The notes below the pieces were generated by a model. It was given only the letters and a program-made list of their open reading frames with translations. It was not told the DNA's origin and did no database searches. The position numbers and the translations under genes are program-made. From Seiridium cupressi (Eukaryota; Ascomycota; Sordariomycetes; Amphisphaeriales; Sporocadaceae): a DNA stretch of 64,000 nucleotides. Position 1 is the first letter of the stretch. Every line of letters begins with the position of its first letter. Positions 62,503 through 64,000 of the stretch are shown in pieces. Where the stretch lies: NCBI GenBank assembly GCA_036674765.1, contig JARVKI010000010.1:434001-498000 (forward strand). The letters run 5' to 3'.

Positions 62503-64000
62503 TTAGCCTAGAACCTCCAATAATGTTCCAAAGTCTGGCGTTCCCAATCCAGACGCGGGATCCCACCCCTCAGTAGCACTGAACCCTACTTCGACTCTCT
62601 GGCTATCGCTACACCCTCCAATGTTACCTGATGCCACATCCCAGAGCGCAGTCCGCACCGTCTCGGAGTACAGGATGGGATTCAAAAAGCCCAACACCGG
62701 CTTCCCGGCTCTGAGGCGCTTGTCGTTGATCAAGGTGACGATTGAAGCCCAGACGGGCGTGCTGGCACTCGTACCCTTGGCGGTAAATGTTCCGTCCAAT
62801 ACATATCGCACACCAATCAGTGTTACATCAGGGACACCACGGCCACTTGCGTTATACCATCCATCATGTGTCCCGTTCAGACCGCTGATATACTTGGTCG
62901 TGTCGTTGAGTTGCCACTCTGGCGATTCAAAATATTCTGAGAATCCACCACTGGACCAAGAAGTAGGCTCCCAGGGCAGATACATGCCGGTGGCTCCTAC
63001 GGAAGTGACATAGGGACATGACGCAGGGAATGAAGAAAGGAAGCGCGATTGGCCTTTGCCGGGGCCGCTGTTGACGAGGCAATCTCCGCTGCCGATGCCG
63101 TAAGCGCCACCATCGCCCGAGGCTGCGAGCACTGATACACCTCTCGCTGCGAGCTGCATGAATAGGTCGCACACTTTGATGGCATATGCTTGCGGCGTAG
63201 ACTGCTCGTCGTCGGTATAGCTGAGGGACAATACTTTGGGTAGCGTATCATCGTCGAGCGCCAGCAAAGCCTCGAGGAAATCGAGCCAAGGTTCATTGAA
63301 GTTGGAAGTCGAGTTGCTCTGGTCGGTCCCGTCGGAGCCGACATACTGCCCTCGGCCTCCTGTCGAAAGATATGTGACTGGCAACGGTTCCACAAAAGGT
63401 ATGCTGTAAAATGTGTCCAGGAGGGCCTCAACACCTGAGCCGGCGTCGGTATCGTTCCCCCCGTTGATGGACGTCACCGTGAAGTTGTAGTCAGCGCTGT
63501 ATCCCGATTCATTCCTTCTCGGACTATATTTCAGGAGGAAGTCGTGCAAGCTATCCTGGCTAGGGTACTCTTCCAGAAAGCCAGCTATCCCCAGTGTACT
63601 TCCTGACAAGGAATCCGGTGGGACATAGGTAATATTGTAAAGTGCAAGTAAACAGTCTGGTGTTACATTGCCAGAGCAGATAGATGGAACTATGTAGATC
63701 GATCAGTGAACATTCGCAAATCGAACGATTTACGGCGCTATCTTACTAGAAGCTTGCCTGGCCTCGAGCTGGTTGCTGTCCTCATCCAGGGATGCGCCCC
63801 TTCGTTTTGTCTCTATGAACTGAGTCACAGGATAAACAAATTGGACGTGTGGCACCAAGTCGATGGGCAGAGTATACTCCGTTGTTCTGTACACATGCGC
63901 GTTCTGTGGCGTTTCGTACGCGTCCAGTGTGCAGTTCAACAAGGCGTTGACTTCCCGAATAGTCGCGTTGAATCGAATCCAGGCAGAGTCAAGTCGCGCA
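62503..64000 (-). CDS. Secreted sedolisin-type serine protease (S53, tripeptidyl-peptidase-like), 5' end cut by window
   Basis: Exons 64000-63747 (partial) and 63689-62503 join across a 57-bp intron (GTAAGA donor, ACATAG acceptor) in phase. The visible protein is about 479 residues. The upstream part is the activation propeptide (AWIRFNATIREVNALLN), followed by a linker (KRRGASLDEDSNQLEARQAS). The mature domain begins near ICSGNVTPDCLLALYNI. Catalytic Glu and Asp fit GVEALLDTFYS, the oxyanion Asp lies in AASGDGGAYG, and the nucleophile Ser is in KGTSASTPVWAS. The calcium-binding end is GWDPASGLGTPDF. Such enzymes act at acid pH outside the cell. The signal peptide and propeptide start lie beyond the right edge. 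Confidence 0.93.

Overview
The window is nuclear DNA from a filamentous ascomycete (Pezizomycotina; a plant-associated sordariomycete is my best guess, from the gene families alone). Almost every gene is split by short introns of about 50-90 bp with fungal GTAAGT-like donors, CTRAY branch sites and YAG acceptors. The gene set is typical of such fungi: a CFEM protein, a PL3 pectate lyase, a GH15 glucoamylase, a sedolisin (S53) protease, a WSC-domain protein and a Zn2Cys6 regulator. Exon joins below were worked out by eye from splice signals and phase.

Layout, left to right. 0-9 kb: the 3' end of an unknown gene, a three-exon 94-aa CFEM protein, a broken 2OG-Fe(II) oxygenase gene, a poorly resolved locus, and a secreted hydrolase-WSC protein. 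9-31 kb is the conserved core: the chitin synthase activator SKT5/CHS4 ending in a CaaX box, proteasome subunit RPN12, an MFS transporter with one frameshift, coatomer alpha (COPA), the ER folding sensor UGGT ending in KDEL, and a small unknown gene. COPA and UGGT are divergent and share an upstream region of about 0.9 kb.

32-44 kb is accessory: a leucine-rich-repeat-like nuclear protein, an orphan 3' exon, then a Zn2Cys6 regulator, a flavin monooxygenase, an EthD-domain protein and a seven-exon P450. These four could form a small oxidative metabolism cluster, although no backbone synthase is visible. A SANT/Myb-like small nuclear protein follows, then about 4 kb with almost no coding signal.

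48-64 kb holds secreted enzymes and membrane proteins: PL3 pectate lyase, GH15 glucoamylase without a starch-binding domain, a four-helix membrane protein, and a DUF1295-type membrane protein preceded by ten 30-33-residue repeats that each begin SGAEQDR. Next come a decayed C-terminal fragment of a killer-toxin-like chitinase, a Ras-family GTPase without a CaaX box, and a sedolisin cut by the right edge.

The best candidate for something undescribed is the SGAEQDR-repeat/DUF1295 fusion at 56.3-58.4 kb. A second theme is that the frame breaks I could classify in three accessory genes all behave as loss of one base, while the long housekeeping genes are intact. That may be real decay or a systematic indel error in the assembly.
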